A stretch of 64,000 nucleotides of DNA from Metellina segmentata (GCA_947359465.1 OX375879.1:121102557-121166556), one strand, 5' to 3'; positions 20,592 through 31,272 are shown, counted from the stretch's first letter. The notes: generated by a model not told the origin, from the sequence alone. Numbers and translations are program-made.

Positions 20592-21142
20592 CACCACCCT
20601 ACAATAATGGACCGGACGCCAGCGGATTTGCAGAAAATCCGATTACTTGTTTAGAGGTGATTTCGTGGTTATATGACCTGGGATCTTTGCATGTTGTTCC
20701 TGGTCAATTGAACACCTAGATGAACATTTTGGACTATCAGGTTCTTCATACGCTCTGGCAATTGTATGGGAATGGACGAATGTTATGTCCTGGACGACGA
20801 CGACGCTCCGTGTCATGTTGTTGCAGCCTCTGTCAAGCAGTGGTATCGAGATAGTAATGTAAAACGTCTTCCCTGGCCTGCTCAGAGTCCCGACCTAAAC
20901 CACATAGAGCGACGCTTACGGGCCAGGGAACCATGTCCGAAATCTACAGCTGTGCTGACGACATTCTTGCAGCGGGAATGGACACAAATTCCCATAGCTG
21001 TGTGTCAAACCTTGTTGAAAGTATGCCCAGAAGGGTTGATAGTGTGATTGCAGCACGTGAGAGACCATCCCCTTATTAAAGCATGTATTCTTTTCCTTAT
21101 ACCATCACATCTTGCTGTTCGGTCCATTATTGTAGGGTAGTG
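20592..21142 (+). mobile_element. Tc1-type MITE with transposase C-terminus, 551 bp
   Basis: The left end CACCACCCTACAATAATGGA matches the inverted right end CACTACCCTACAATAATGGA, and both ends are flanked by TA (20590-20591, 21143-21144). Inside is the last third of a DD34E-type transposase: YGMDECYVLDDDDAPCHV, ASVKQWYRDSNVKRLPWPAQ, SPDLNHIE and LQREWTQIPIAV. The HLWDEL segment after the catalytic Glu is deleted and a frameshift follows. It cannot make transposase. Related copies lie at 29576, 40160 and 60998. Confidence 0.85.
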
Positions 21143-21154
21143 TATAAGCCTACG

Positions 21155-21378
21155 TTTTGTCTGGTGCACGTTAAATAAGTTGTATCCTCAAATGTTCTCC
21201 GTTGGCGCGATGTGGAAGTTTGGAGAGTGGGGTGCCAGCTCAGGTGTTCTCATCATCTCACAGTGGTTCAAAATAACGTGGCATTTTCCTCGAATCCTTC
21301 CTTTCGGAATGGATTCCTAACCGTTGTCGATAACGCGTTGTGTTGCTCCAGTGCGACTTTGATTTAATACCTACCACA
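21155..21378 (+). repeat. SINE-B body, head missing
   Basis: Begins GTCTGGTGCACGTTAAAT and ends GTGCGACTTTGATTTAATACC. Lies 12 bp from the Tc1 MITE. Confidence 0.65.
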
Positions 21379-21415
21379 ACATTCAAAGTGAAGATCACTG
21401 GTTTTTTGACTGCAT

Positions 21416-21637
21416 TTGAGAATAGTGTACGTTAAAACTTGCCAGGGAAAAATAGTGGTTCTGTTCCTTTTGTTTTGTGTTCCCGCTGAGTTTCTGCTTT
21501 TTTTTATCTTGCAAATAATAATCTCGAAACAAGACGCTTTTGCACCGACCTTCATTTTAATATCTTTTGGCTCGGTTGTAACGACCGTGTTTAGTGCCCC
21601 GATGGTTGGGTTATTCATCCCCGAACATTCCTTTTAG
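21416..21637 (+). CDS. possible exon with two hydrophobic segments
   Basis: A frame of 73 residues (the first codon is TTG, so it may be an internal exon rather than a start) contains two hydrophobic stretches. These are about residues 13-36 (VVLFLLFCVPAEFLLFFILQ) and 44-66 (APTFILISFGSVVTTVFSAP). It ends HSF-stop. TTTTTTGACTGCATTTGAG just upstream could be a splice acceptor. No family recognised. AT-rich DNA often gives hydrophobic frames by chance, so this is weak. Confidence 0.2.
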   Translation: MRIVYVKTCQGKIVVLFLLFCVPAEFLLFFILQIIISKQDAFAPTFILISFGSVVTTVFSAPMVGLFIPEHSF

Positions 21638-21639
21638 GC

Positions 21640-22364
21640 TACGAGCCAGGAAATCAAATGCTTCATATCAGAAAAATCGATGCTTTTCCAAGCTACCATG
21701 ATATGTTAAAAACATAAAAATTGAAATGTTTGTTTCGCACTACTACATTGGCATCAACTTTATAGGGACACAGAGTTACACGTTATTTTTATTTTCCGCT
21801 GTGGCATCAAGATATGTATCTACATGATTCAAACAAAGCCCTTAAAATGGTCTTTGATCTCTTATATACATCTTACATATCATTAAAATGAAACAGAGTT
21901 ACATTTCTTTCCAGTATCTAATAAGTCAAGATAATTCTCTATAGAAATATAGCACTTTAAAATATGCATAACAGAGATAGACAACCAGAGCAACATTAAA
22001 AGTGGGGTTTATAAACATTTATTTTAACAGCATGGAAACAAGAGGAAAACAGTAAATTAAAATCATGAAAAAAGTAAAGGCATTGGAAACATCTCAACAT
22101 CAACATGAAAGAGTAAAATGCAATGGATTGAAACGCGATGCAATAAGAATGAACTAATACCATTGATGCACGAGGTGTGTTAAGAAGTTTTACGAAGACT
22201 TCAAACTCCTTAGGGGCACATGTCCTGTACGGGGTCACGAACTCGAAGTACCCTAGTGATCTATTCTTCTTTTCCCATGGAATTGAATACTGTCTATAGA
22301 AAACCGAAGGTTCGCAGTCCAATAATGACCAAACCATATCTCTCTCTTTTTTTTTTCTCAAAAA
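21640..22364. other. unique sequence with the window's longest frame (antisense)
   Basis: An antisense frame of 153 codons (22457-21996) spans this segment and part of dispersed repeat R1. No conserved domain is recognised and its beginning lies inside the repeat, so it is more likely fortuitous than a gene. Confidence 0.3.
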
Positions 22365-22855
22365 CAAAGGGACTCCACCCCTTGCTCGCTTACGCTCACC
22401 AACCCGAAACCAACCAAGAGCGAAAATATCCAAAGATTCCGAATTTTGTGTGACCAACTTTTGATCGTATCGAATTTATTTATTAACCTGTTTCAAAAAT
22501 AATTGTACCGTAAGAAAGAGTGCATTCTGAGGTATATTACGATATTTTCAAAATTAAAAACTAATAGTAATAAGTTATAGATATGACAGTTTAAAAAAAT
22601 AATAAAAATGTCCCCTTTTTTTCCCGAATTTCAAAAAAAAAAAAATTGTATCAAAAACCAAATTTAAATTTCGAAAAAACTCTACGAGCTGCAAAAATTT
22701 ACGTTCAGGGCACACGATGAAGAACAAACCATATTATTTTAATATTTTTCTGATCCGAACTTTTTAGGAAAACCGTCTAACAATCGAGCTAAGCAACACA
22801 GTTTTCAATCCTGCGGCGGCGATGGCGGTAACTTTTTTAATATAGAGAGATGATT
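22365..22855 (+). repeat. dispersed repeat R1 (second copy)
   Basis: Starts with GGGACTCCACCCC and GCTCGCTTACGCTCACCAAC (hairpin block decayed). It then matches 3316-3830 from CGAAAATATCCAAAGATTCC to TCCTGCGGCGGC, lacking about 100 bp of that copy. Confidence 0.7.
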
Positions 22856-23057
22856 AACGTTGTCCCTGTCTCGGGATTGTCTCAATGCCAAACATTGCCC
22901 TTCCGCCATCAAACCCCCAACCAGCCAAGAGTTTAAAAACTATTTGTTTAATAAATATTTATGTTGTGAAAGTATCACAACATGGTGACATAAATCAGAG
23001 AACATGCTATTCTAATCCTTGTCTCACGATGCTTTCAGCCGATCAAACGCTCTGGTG

Positions 23058-23355
23058 GTTAAGGTGTTAGCATTTCGATCGTAATGTTCCTTGTTCTAAT
23101 CCGGGTCAAAGCATGGATTTTTGTAAGCGTATGGTGTAGAGGCGGCTGGCGCACCATAAAATCTATCGTGGCCGAAAGTCCTCACGTTGGGTGGGTGCGG
23201 AAGTTTGGAGAGTGGGGTGCCAGCTCAGATGTTGCCTCGGTTCCAAATGACGTGTTATCATCTTCTTTTCCTTCCCAAAGGTGATTGATCCCGAACCGTC
23301 GTCAATGCCTGTTGTAATGCTCTAATACGACGCTAATTAAAAATTACCATTACCA
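23058..23355 (+). repeat. SINE-A, older, with internal deletion
   Basis: Head GCCGATCAAACGCTCTGG, A box intact, B box changed to TTGTTCTAATCC, tail AAAAATTACCATTACCA. A short deletion removes the GTCATCTGACCG region. Confidence 0.75.
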
Positions 23356-23454
23356 CGAAGCTTTTAGTAGCAGTAGGGGTAAAATGTAAATTTTTTCTGC
23401 ATTTCCTATAGGCTTTTTTGTGTTACAAGGTCCATAATATCCGCAGTTTAGCAT

Positions 23455-23745
23455 GTTCGCGGTTATCCGTTTGGAAGAGTATCAAACTAGCAACTGGAGG
23501 GTTGTGTGTAAGATTGAATCCAACAAAAGACTGTCGAGTACAAAAGGCACGTTAAATCTGTCTCTGCCTCAAATGTCCTCACATTGGCCTAATGTAGTTT
23601 AGAGAGCGGGGTGCCAGCTTAGGTGTGGCCTCGTCATCTGACCGTGGTTGAAAATCACGTGGTGTTGTCCTCGCATCTTTCCCTTCGGGTTTCATCCCGA
23701 ACCGTCTCCAGCAGCCCAGAGACGTTAGTTCAATTCTTCCCTACT
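23455..23745 (+). repeat. SINE-B
   Basis: Head GTTTGGAAGAGTATCAAACT, body complete, ending near CAGAGACGTTAGTTCAATTC. Diverged copy. Confidence 0.65.
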
Positions 23746-24125
23746 TAACACGCAGTTTTGCATACGCACGCGCTCTGAAGTTGCAACATTTTGATTCAGT
23801 TTGTGCAAAATCTGTTTTCCCGTCCTTTCTGCGCATTTGTTGACCGGAATAGCTGACAGATTTCTGTCAGTAGAATTGGCCCCCTCTGGATGGCAGCCAA
23901 CGTTGCGGTTGCGGTTAGTGCCTCGTTTACGGTCTGCCTAGACCGCTCATTTCCCGTCGCCTGCACCGCACTCTTTTTATTCCAATTTGTTTACTTCCAC
24001 AGACGTCGGCCAACTCCTCCGCCTCCTTTGGGTGGAAACCGCAGGAGACGGCCAAAACCCGAAACCCTTCGGAAGGTTCATTCGCACAACCTGCTGTCTT
24101 CCCTGCGTGACTTCTAGTCCGTTTT
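23746..24125. other. GC-rich segment, possible host promoter/exon
   Basis: CpG-containing and free of known repeats. Frames of 75 codons (plus, 23890-24117) and 72 codons (minus) overlap. The plus frame starts MAANVAVAVSASF and is Pro/Arg-rich later, but no family is recognised. Bounded on the right by the minisatellite. Confidence 0.25.
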
Positions 24126-24129
24126 GAAC

Positions 24130-24870
24130 TTCTTGAGCAATTCAAAGGATTTTATTATGAGTTAATGACAAATTGAATGTTTTCTGAGGATTTTCTATTC
24201 TGAGTTAATGACAAATAGAATATTTCCTAAGGTTTCTATTCTGAGTTAATGGCAAATATAATGTTTCCTGAGGATTTTTTATACTGAGTTAATGACAAAT
24301 AGAATGTTTCCTGAGGATTCTATTCTGAGTTAATGACAAATAGAATGCTTTCTAAGAATTATATTCTGAGTTAATGACAAATAGAATGTTTCCTAAGGAT
24401 TTTCTATTCTGAGTGAATGAGACAAATAGAATGTTTCCTAAGTATTCTATTCTGAGTTAAGGCAAATAGAATATTTCCTAAGGATTTTTTTATACTGAGT
24501 TAATGATTAGTTAATGATAGATGATGACAAATAGAATGTTTCCTGAGGATTCTATTCTGAGTTAATGACAAATAGAATGTTTTCTGACTATTCTATTCTT
24601 TGTTAATGTCAAATAAAATGTTTCCTGACTATTCTATTCTTTGTTAATGACAAATAAAATGTTTCCTGACTATTCTATTCTTTGTTAATGGCAAATAAAA
24701 TGTTTCCTGAGGGTTTTCTACTTTGAGTTAATGGGGCAAATAGAATGTTTCCTGAGGATTATATTCTGAGTTATTGTCAAATAGAATGTTTCCTGAGTAT
24801 TCTATTCTGAAGAATAGTAATAGAATCGTTCCAAAGGATTCTAATCTTCAGAACGGTGATAAAATCGTTC
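24130..24870 (+). repeat. minisatellite, about 42-bp unit, roughly 16 copies
   Basis: Unit reads approximately GAGTTAATGACAAATAGAAT then GTTTCCTGAGGATTCTATTCT. Units vary in length by a few bases and drift at the 3' end into CTTTGTTAATGACAAATAAAA variants. No coding. Confidence 0.9.
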
Positions 24871-24968
24871 CAAAAGATTCTATTGGGTTGGTTCTGCTTC
24901 TGTGGTGCAAGGGTCACATTCGGCCATGCTCTTTATAAGCTCTTTAATAATTATTACTGCATATTAAA

Positions 24969-25278
24969 AACTATTTGCTAGATAAAATATTTAGTTGATT
25001 TTGTTTGAGTTGCTTAACGGTAACACGGTACAAAATATCAGCACTATAAGAAATATTATTTAAGAATATATCCATAAAAAAGGTATAAGAAACTGATTTA
25101 ACAGTAGGAGCTCCAATTTCTCCAACTATTTGCTAGATAAAATATTTAGTTGATTTTGTTTGAGTTGCTTAACGGTAACACGGTACAAAATATCAGCACT
25201 ATAAGAAATATTATTTAAGAATATATCCATAAAAAAGGTATAAGAAACTGATTTAACAGTAGGAGCTCCAATTTCTCC
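24969..25278 (+). repeat. perfect 155-bp tandem duplication
   Basis: 24969-25123 and 25124-25278 appear identical base for base, from AACTATTTGCTAGATAAAAT to CTCCAATTTCTCC. The lack of divergence means a recent event or an assembly artefact. Confidence 0.9.
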
Positions 25279-25632
25279 TTCTATACTCATAACTTAGAAA
25301 AGGTAAAACACCTAATGATACGAAAGTTGGTATCTAAAGTTAAATTTTGTCATAGATTCGAAATTGGGGTGTGTCGAAATTTGGGATTCCTATTGAAAAC
25401 TATGAAGTTGGTATAAGGTAAGATAATTTTTATTAACATCGTACTAGACCAGAGGTTGGCAAACCACGGCTCGGGACGGCTCCTTAGCCACGTGATGCGG
25501 CTCTGCCATGAATCGATTTCGAATAAACGCTGGGAGGAAATATTCCGCCGGTCAGGAAGAAAGAAGTTGGGAAACTTCAGCAGAGTAAAAAAAAATCAAG
25601 TTCTGCATTTAATTATTGTGTGCAATCTTCTA

Positions 25633-27760
25633 ACAATGTTAATATTGCAAGCTTTGTTGTGAGTCAAGGGACTGCTAAGAGAGGTAAACTATACACATAC
25701 CATGAATACATTAAAAGTTGTATAAATGCATCCGAAGAACTATTCCGGGATTTTAAGAGAACTTGGTAGAAATTCTTAAAAAATTAAAGAGTTACCATTT
25801 GCTAAAATAGTAAAAGACAAAACAGTCAAAATGTCTACGAATTGGTATGTTGAATATAGGTTGTAGGTTATAGAATGTAGGGTTATTAATGTTTCCGGGG
25901 TGTAAAGGGTTTTGTTGCAAGCGTGTGATTCTTTCGAAATCCAATTAAGAGGTAGGGATGCGACATCGATGTTTTTGATGTATTTAACATCGATGTATTG
26001 GAGTCGATGCTTTTGTAACATCGATGTTTATGCTTGTCGATGTTTTTACGTTGTCGATGTTTTATTTTTAAATGATAAAAGTACCGTTTAAAAATTTAAA
26101 AAATAACCAAGTACCATAATTTTTATAATCAGTAAAATGAACATACTTTTAGACCAAAGTGGACAAGGGTGAAAGGTCTGAAAAGTAGGGATGCGACATC
26201 GATGTCGATGTTTTCAAAACATTAATGTTTTATAAGAAACATCGATGTATTGGAGCCGATGTCGCATTACTAGTTGCTAAACCAGTTTTAAGAAATGCCG
26301 GGAAAAAGTTTATATACACGAAATTTTTAAAATATCGATGGTATGGGGGCGATATATTATCAACATCGATGTTTTAATTTTGAACATCGATGTTTTGCTG
26401 TCGATGTCGCATCCCTATTAAGAGGTACTTTGTCAAGGGACTGCAAACTAAGTAACGTGATTAGATAAGTGATCGAATATCATAAATTGGTTTCAGCTTT
26501 AACAATTGATGTTGAAGAATCTTGTGACATCAATGACACAGCGCATGTTTCACTTTTTCGATTTATTTCCTCTTCGGGTTCTAAAGAACATTTAAGGATT
26601 ATTGCCACTGGAATGTCAAACATGTGGCGAGGATATTGCAAATGCTGTCATTAAATGTATGAAGAAATATCATATTCCACTCGATAAAATTGTTTCAATT
26701 TCAACAGATGGGACAAAAAGTATGATTGGAGAGAGAAAAGGTTTTGTTTCTATTTTGAAGGAAAAAATTAATTACGAAATAATTGTTTACCATTGCATCA
26801 TTCATCAAGAGGCGTTTTGTGCGTATTCATTTCCAGAAGAAATTTGCAATGTTATGGAATTAGTGATCAAGATAGTCTACACAATTTTAGTTAAAGCCCA
26901 CTTAAAGGATTTTCAGTTGAAATGGAAAGTGAATATACGCAGATCTTCTGCTGCATAATAAGGTACGTTGGCTTTCAAGAGGAAACGTTTTAAAACGTTT
27001 CGCTTCCTCATTATTTGAAATTAAAGCAATTCTCCTTGAGAAGGGTGTTGACTATCTTGAACACTAACGAACGATCAGCGGATCGAAATTTTTTATTTCG
27101 TGTTGGACGTTACGTCTTATCTAAATAATCTTAAAACTACAGGGGAAAGGCAACACAATTTTTTCGATGCTGGAAAATGCATTTCATTCGAAAATAAAAT
27201 TATCGCTTTTTAATCATGATTTTGAAAGAGGAACATTAATTCATTTTCCAGGCCTGCTTAAACATTGCCAAGAAAATTGACATTCACTATTTCAAAACAA
27301 CAATTTTAAATATGAGGGAAGCTTTCTTCGGAGGTTTCAGGAATTCAGAAATAACATAGCGACGTTAGCTTTTGTTTAGAAAAACCTCATTGCTGACGTA
27401 ACAGAATTGAATTTTTCTCCCTTTAATATTGACGTTGGCGCTTTTGAAATGTAATTAATAGAGTTAAAAACAAAGAATGATGGAGCTCCAAAAAATAAAT
27501 ATGATCTAGGTTCACAGAAAAAGTGGTATGCTTTGAAAGACACATGGAGAAGGAAGACACGGTAATTTCCAACACCTGAAATAGTATTCCTGACTCATGA
27601 TCTTTTAAAAAAACTAGCATTTGCTGTTCTTTCACTCTTTGGCTCTACGTATTCATGCAAACAATCTTTCTCAAGCCTGGACCTTATCAAAAGTAAACTG
27701 AGAAATTGTCTTATTTATAGAACATGGAAACCTGCTTCAAATTAAAAACGACATACAAAT
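25633..27760 (+). pseudogene. GTF2IRD2/ZBED-type hAT transposase, many lesions
   Basis: Order of blocks: ASFVVSQGTAKRGKLYTYHE (25633 onward), ALTIDVEESCDINDTAHVSL (after the MITE) and GEDIANAVIKCMKKYHIPLD. Then IVSISTDGTKSMIGERKGFV, INYEIIVYHCIIHQEAFCAY, FPEEICNVMELVIKIV, VRWLSRGNVLKRF, REAFFGGF and FNIDVGAFEM. The dimerisation region FAVLSLFGSTYSCKQSFSSL is near 27617. The DD/E-type core is partly visible (DVEESCD, STDG). Stops and frame changes interrupt nearly every block. It is oriented with the element and lacks an N-terminal zinc finger that I can see. Confidence 0.85.
25953..26417. mobile_element. hAT-type MITE (ATCGATGT family), 465 bp, nested
   Basis: Starts TAGGGATGCGACATCGATG and ends with its inverted repeat. 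It is flanked on both sides by the exact 8-bp duplication TTAAGAGG (25945-25952, 26418-26425). Inside, 26187-26270 has another TAGGGATGCGACATCG...CGATGTCGCATTACTA pair, perhaps a smaller copy nested again. Same family as 8611-9074. Confidence 0.9.
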
Positions 27761-28135
27761 CTAACGTATACAAACTTTCCAAGAAGATACAAGATCATTG
27801 TTCTCATTAAATACGTGTTTATCTTTTTTTAATGTAAACATTTTTTATAATGATCAATAGAAATAAGTTTATTATTATCATATTATTATGATGATATATG
27901 GTTTTGTTTAATATTAGTAGTTTGTTTAAACCGACTCCTAAAAACGTGGTACTTGAAAAGAAATTTGTCTCTCCAAACAAATCTTAATCGTTATACTTCT
28001 GATCTTTAGCTCTTTTTGGACTAAGGAGTTTTCCGACCATTGTACTAGACCAACACAACGGGTTATTGCAGACGGTCCGAGATCAATTCCCTAAGGGAAA
28101 GATACGAATTTTGAAGTTGGTGATCAATTTACGAC

Positions 28136-28440
28136 GGCCCCTTATGCAAACTGTATGCATATGAGTTTATAGTAGAATTTATTAACTGTTGAATGCTATT
28201 TTTGAATTTTCTCTACTGTTAAAATTGCTCGAATAAGTGGGAGGGGTTCGGTTTTCATTTCCGAGACTACATTTCTTAGAAACAAAGCAGTAAGTCGTGT
28301 GTGCAACTTCAATCTTCACTTATTCAAAATTGGTGACCCGGACGTGATTATTAGTAGCAAACATTTTCTGGTTTCTTTCAAGCTCTTAGCATCCCGATTC
28401 AAAAACGCTGTGACGCCCTAGACGAATAGTGTGCTAAAAT
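28136..28440 (+). other. possible LTR retrotransposon end with primer-binding site
   Basis: TTATTCAAAATTGGTGACCC followed by GGACGTGATTA resembles the junction of a 5' LTR and a tRNA primer-binding site (TGGTGACCC...) in arthropod LTR elements. No coding region or second LTR follows, so it would be a truncated remnant. Confidence 0.3.
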
Positions 28441-28914
28441 GAAAGAGTGGAATAAAGTTAAATGAAACTTCATTTCTAGTATTATTTACAGTTAAAAGGG
28501 TGAAAATTCTGATGACTTTTGATGAACATACTTGTGCTAGGGGGTTATTGGTTCACTGGTAAAAATAAACTGCAACCTTTCGAGTAAAATGGTCTGCTCT
28601 ATTAGTTTAACTAGAAATTTCCTCACTAAAGATTTGTCGAAATCCCTAAACCACATTTCCTTGAGATAAAAAGAACCCAACGAAATAACACATTTATCAT
28701 TTGATGCGTACAAAATTTGATGATAATCACTGCTCTAACGAATTTTTAAAAGATGCTCATGCGCTTTTGTTAGGAGCTGTTGGTGCCCATTAGGAGATAA
28801 AGTCCCTTTCTACGAATGACCGTCAGTCCATCCTTTGTAGCGTCACAGGCCGAAGAGGTCACCGATCGCGTATTAAAAAAAAGTTTAGAGCGAAGGTCCA
28901 ATAATGGTATGGTG
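28441..28914. other. unique sequence, no gene seen
   Basis: AT-rich. The 61-codon antisense frame at 28770-28955 runs into SINE-B and is not supported. Confidence 0.35.
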
Positions 28915-29213
28915 AAGTGAATAAACAACGAATTAACGTCGCATTGTGGCAACAAAACGGGCTATCGACGACGCTTCGGAACCATCATGAATGGAAGGAT
29001 TCGAGGACAACAGCTCGTCCTTATGAACCGCCGTCAAATGACGAGATAAACACCTGATCAAGCACGCCATACGGGAAACTTGAGAGTATTTTAAACCATG
29101 AAAGATTTAACATGCACAGCTCCACTTTCACTAGGGTCTATAGTTGGACCGAGTTTGGAACTTGTCACCCTCTTGTTTTTAACCCGTTACTCTTCCAACT
29201 GGGCTGCCGCGAC
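28915..29213 (-). repeat. SINE-B, antisense
   Basis: From GAATTAACGTCGCATTGTGG to CTCTTCCAACTGGGCTGCCG. The inverted head is recognisable at the right end. Confidence 0.65.
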
Positions 29214-29232
29214 CCTAGATTCAATAACGTAG

Positions 29233-29560
29233 GGCCGACCCGCCGGTCTGGTGGTTAAGATGTTAGCTTCTAAATAGGAAGGTTACTGGTTCGAATCCGG
29301 GTCAGTGCATGGATGTTTGTAAGCATATGGTGTAGAGGCGGCTGGTGCATCATAAATCTGTCGGGCAGATAGTCCTCAGGTTGGGTTGGTGTGGACGTTT
29401 GGAGAGTAGGGTGCCAGCTCAGGTGTTGCCTCGTCATCTGACCGTGGTTCAAAATGGTTGTCCGCGAATCTTTCCCTTAGGGGATCGATCCCGGACCGTC
29501 GTCACTAGCCCGTTGTTTTGCTCTAGTACGACGTTAATTAAAAATTTCCATTCCCATCAC
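29233..29560 (+). repeat. SINE-A, older subfamily
   Basis: Head GCCGACCCGCCGGTCTGGTG, B box GGTTCGAATCC intact, small deletion in the ACGTGGTGTTG region, tail AAAAATTTCCATTCCCATC. Confidence 0.8.
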
Positions 29561-29575
29561 AACCGTAGGAATGTA

Positions 29576-30516
29576 CACTACCCTACAATAATGGACCGTA
29601 CAGCAAGATGTGATGGTATAATGGAAAGAATACATGCTTTAATAGGGGGATGGTCCTCCACGTGCTGCAATTACACTAGCAACCCTTCTGGGCATAATAT
29701 CAACAAGGTTTTGATACACAGCTAGGAGTATTTGTGTCCATTCCCGCAGCAAGAATGTTGCCAGCTTAGCTGTAGATTTCGGATGTGGTTCCCTAGTCCG
29801 TTAGCGTCGCTCTAATTCGTCCCACAAATTTTCTATGGAGTTTAGGTCGGGAATCTGAGCAGGCCAGGAATTTGAACTGTAGAATTTTCAAAGCTGAATT
29901 CACAAACTTTCGCTGAAAAGCAGTGAAGGTTTCACTTACCTTTCTTCTCTGAATTCGTTCCAAAGTCCAAATCCGGGCTGAGCTTCATATGTATTTTTCT
30001 AGTATATCGAAAATAAAATTTAAAAAATAAAAAAATAATCGAGGAGTCAGCTTTTAAATAAAATAAAATTTAATAACAATTAACTGTGACAAATATGCGT
30101 CTATTTGTTAAGGCATGAGTAGAAGCACGAGTTGATCTAAAAACACCAACTCAACAAGTTTATATAATCAAAAAAAGTGCGACGACAGCGCCGATTAAAG
30201 TTAACTAACAAAAACTTAATTCAGGAGGTCGTTTTCGACAGAAGACGTTTTACATCCATATCTTGATACCATACCATGACAGAGGCTTCAACGTGACATG
30301 GAGCGTTGTTGTCCAGGGAGTAACATTCGTCCATTCCATAAAACTGCCAGAGCGTAGGAAGAACCCGACTGTCCAAAATGTTCATGTTGGCGTCGGCGTA
30401 CAATTGACGAGGAACAACATGCAGAAGTCTCGGGCCATACCACGAAAAACACCCCCAAAACTATTAATCGGATATTATACAAATCCGCTGGCGTCCGGTC
30501 CATTATTGTAGAGTAG
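29576..30516 (-). mobile_element. Tc1-type MITE with C-terminal transposase, split by a 370-bp insert
   Basis: The left end CACTACCCTACAATAATGGA after TA (29574-29575) and the inverted GGTCCATTATTGTAG at the right match the 20592 copy. Reading leftwards: NMNILDSRVLPTLWQFYGMD and NNAPCHVEASVMVWYQDMDV. After the insert come PDLNSIENLWDELERR, a stop, FLLREWTQILLAVYQNLVD and MPRRVASVIAARGGPS. This is the best preserved C-terminus of the family here. The right boundary is uncertain by a few bases. Confidence 0.75.
29872..30240 (-). other. insert of unknown class inside the Tc1 MITE
   Basis: It separates GCAGGCCAGG from AAGACGTTTTAC, which are contiguous in the 40-kb copy. Read on the minus strand it starts TGTCGAAAACGACC and contains a canonical splice-donor-like AGGTAAGT. 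A solo LTR is possible, but a clean target duplication was not found. Confidence 0.4.
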
Positions 30517-30559
30517 GGTGAGTAGACATTTTAAGGAACGCCTCAATGGAGCAACACAG

Positions 30560-30675
30560 TAGGTTAAGTAACGAGAAGTTATCTTTTCGAGTGGTTTGGG
30601 CGAGATATCTCGTCCATCAAGATGTGACTCATCTGGCTAACGACGAGATATCGCCTCAGTCACCAGAAGGATTAA
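30560..30675. repeat. piggyBac-like MITE fragment with ATATCTCGTC palindrome
   Basis: GGTTTGGGCGAGATATCTCG and TCCATCAAGATGTG, then AACGACGAGATATCG, ending CAGAAGGATTAA. Matches the units of the elements at 41388 and 51855 but only one or two units remain. Confidence 0.55.
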
Positions 30676-30694
30676 GTAAGAATCCCCGCATTAA

Positions 30695-31125
30695 AAACCG
30701 CCCTACTGGTTGAGCCCCAGTGCTTACCTCGCATATCCCACTGGGCCGCCCCTCTTCGAATGCAACGCTCGAGGTGACACAGGTTGGTTCGAATCACACT
30801 CGTGTGTATTTTGCGACGCGTGTAATTACTTCATTATGCTCGTCCAGTGTGCGGTGCATTATTCATCAAGAGCGTCGGCTTATGTCTTTTGATCCAGATA
30901 AAGATCGCATTACAAATGCACCTGCAAGTTCCTTACGCGCTTCACATGCTTTTAACAGGAAGGCGGTTTCTCCTTATTCTATGGATGACCGACTTAATTG
31001 CCATGAAATTCCATCACGTTGTGTGGTGGGGAACTTTAGATACTGGGGTGCCAGCTCAAGATCTGACCGTGGCTGAAAGTGATGTCCTCGAATTAAAATA
31101 CTGACGTAATTAAAATACTGACCTA
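30695..31125 (+). repeat. SINE-B-like remnant, interrupted
   Basis: GTTGGTTCGAATCACACTCG near 30783 gives a B-box-like match. The body reappears only at 30990-31125 (CACGTTGTGTGGTGGGGAAC, GGGGTGCCAGCTCAAG) with a tail GACCTACCTGCC. The intervening 200 bp are unassigned, and three overlapping frames across it are not gene-like. Confidence 0.45.
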
Positions 31126-31272
31126 CCTGCCATAAAATTCTAAATACTGTATTTCTTTAAATATTAAATCAGTCGCCTTCCACCCGAGGCATGTTTACCC
31201 ACCGGGATTACTTGAATCATCAAAGGGGATTTTAATTTAGTTGGCGATATTTCGAGATTTTATTTGGAGGGT
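31126..31272. other. short unique spacer
   Basis: Nothing recognised. Confidence 0.3.

Larger units (their letters stand above)
25450..28042 (+). mobile_element. hAT element (GTF2IRD2-like transposase), 2593 bp, dead
   Basis: The left end is CAGAGGTTGGCAAACCACGG, a classic hAT end. The right end CTAAGGAGTTTTCCGACCATTG is a decayed inverted match. Both sides carry the exact 8-bp duplication TACTAGAC (25442-25449, 28043-28050). It holds a broken transposase and a nested hAT MITE. Confidence 0.9.
25413..28135 (-). repeat. SINE-A 3' half split by a 2.6-kb hAT element
   Basis: GGTAAGATAATTTTTATTAAC and CATCGTACTAGAC stand left of the hAT, and CAACACAACGGGTTATTG continues on the right. Removing the hAT and one copy of TACTAGAC restores the SINE order. 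The SINE ends abruptly near 28135 in GGAAAGATACGAATTTTG. Confidence 0.8.

Noticed and set aside
21996..22457. 153-codon antisense frame, the longest in the window
   Set aside because: Begins inside dispersed repeat R1, overlaps an open plus-strand frame, and shows no domain.
24130..24870. Possible CRISPR-like direct repeats
   Set aside because: Repeat units adjoin each other with gradual drift, a minisatellite pattern.
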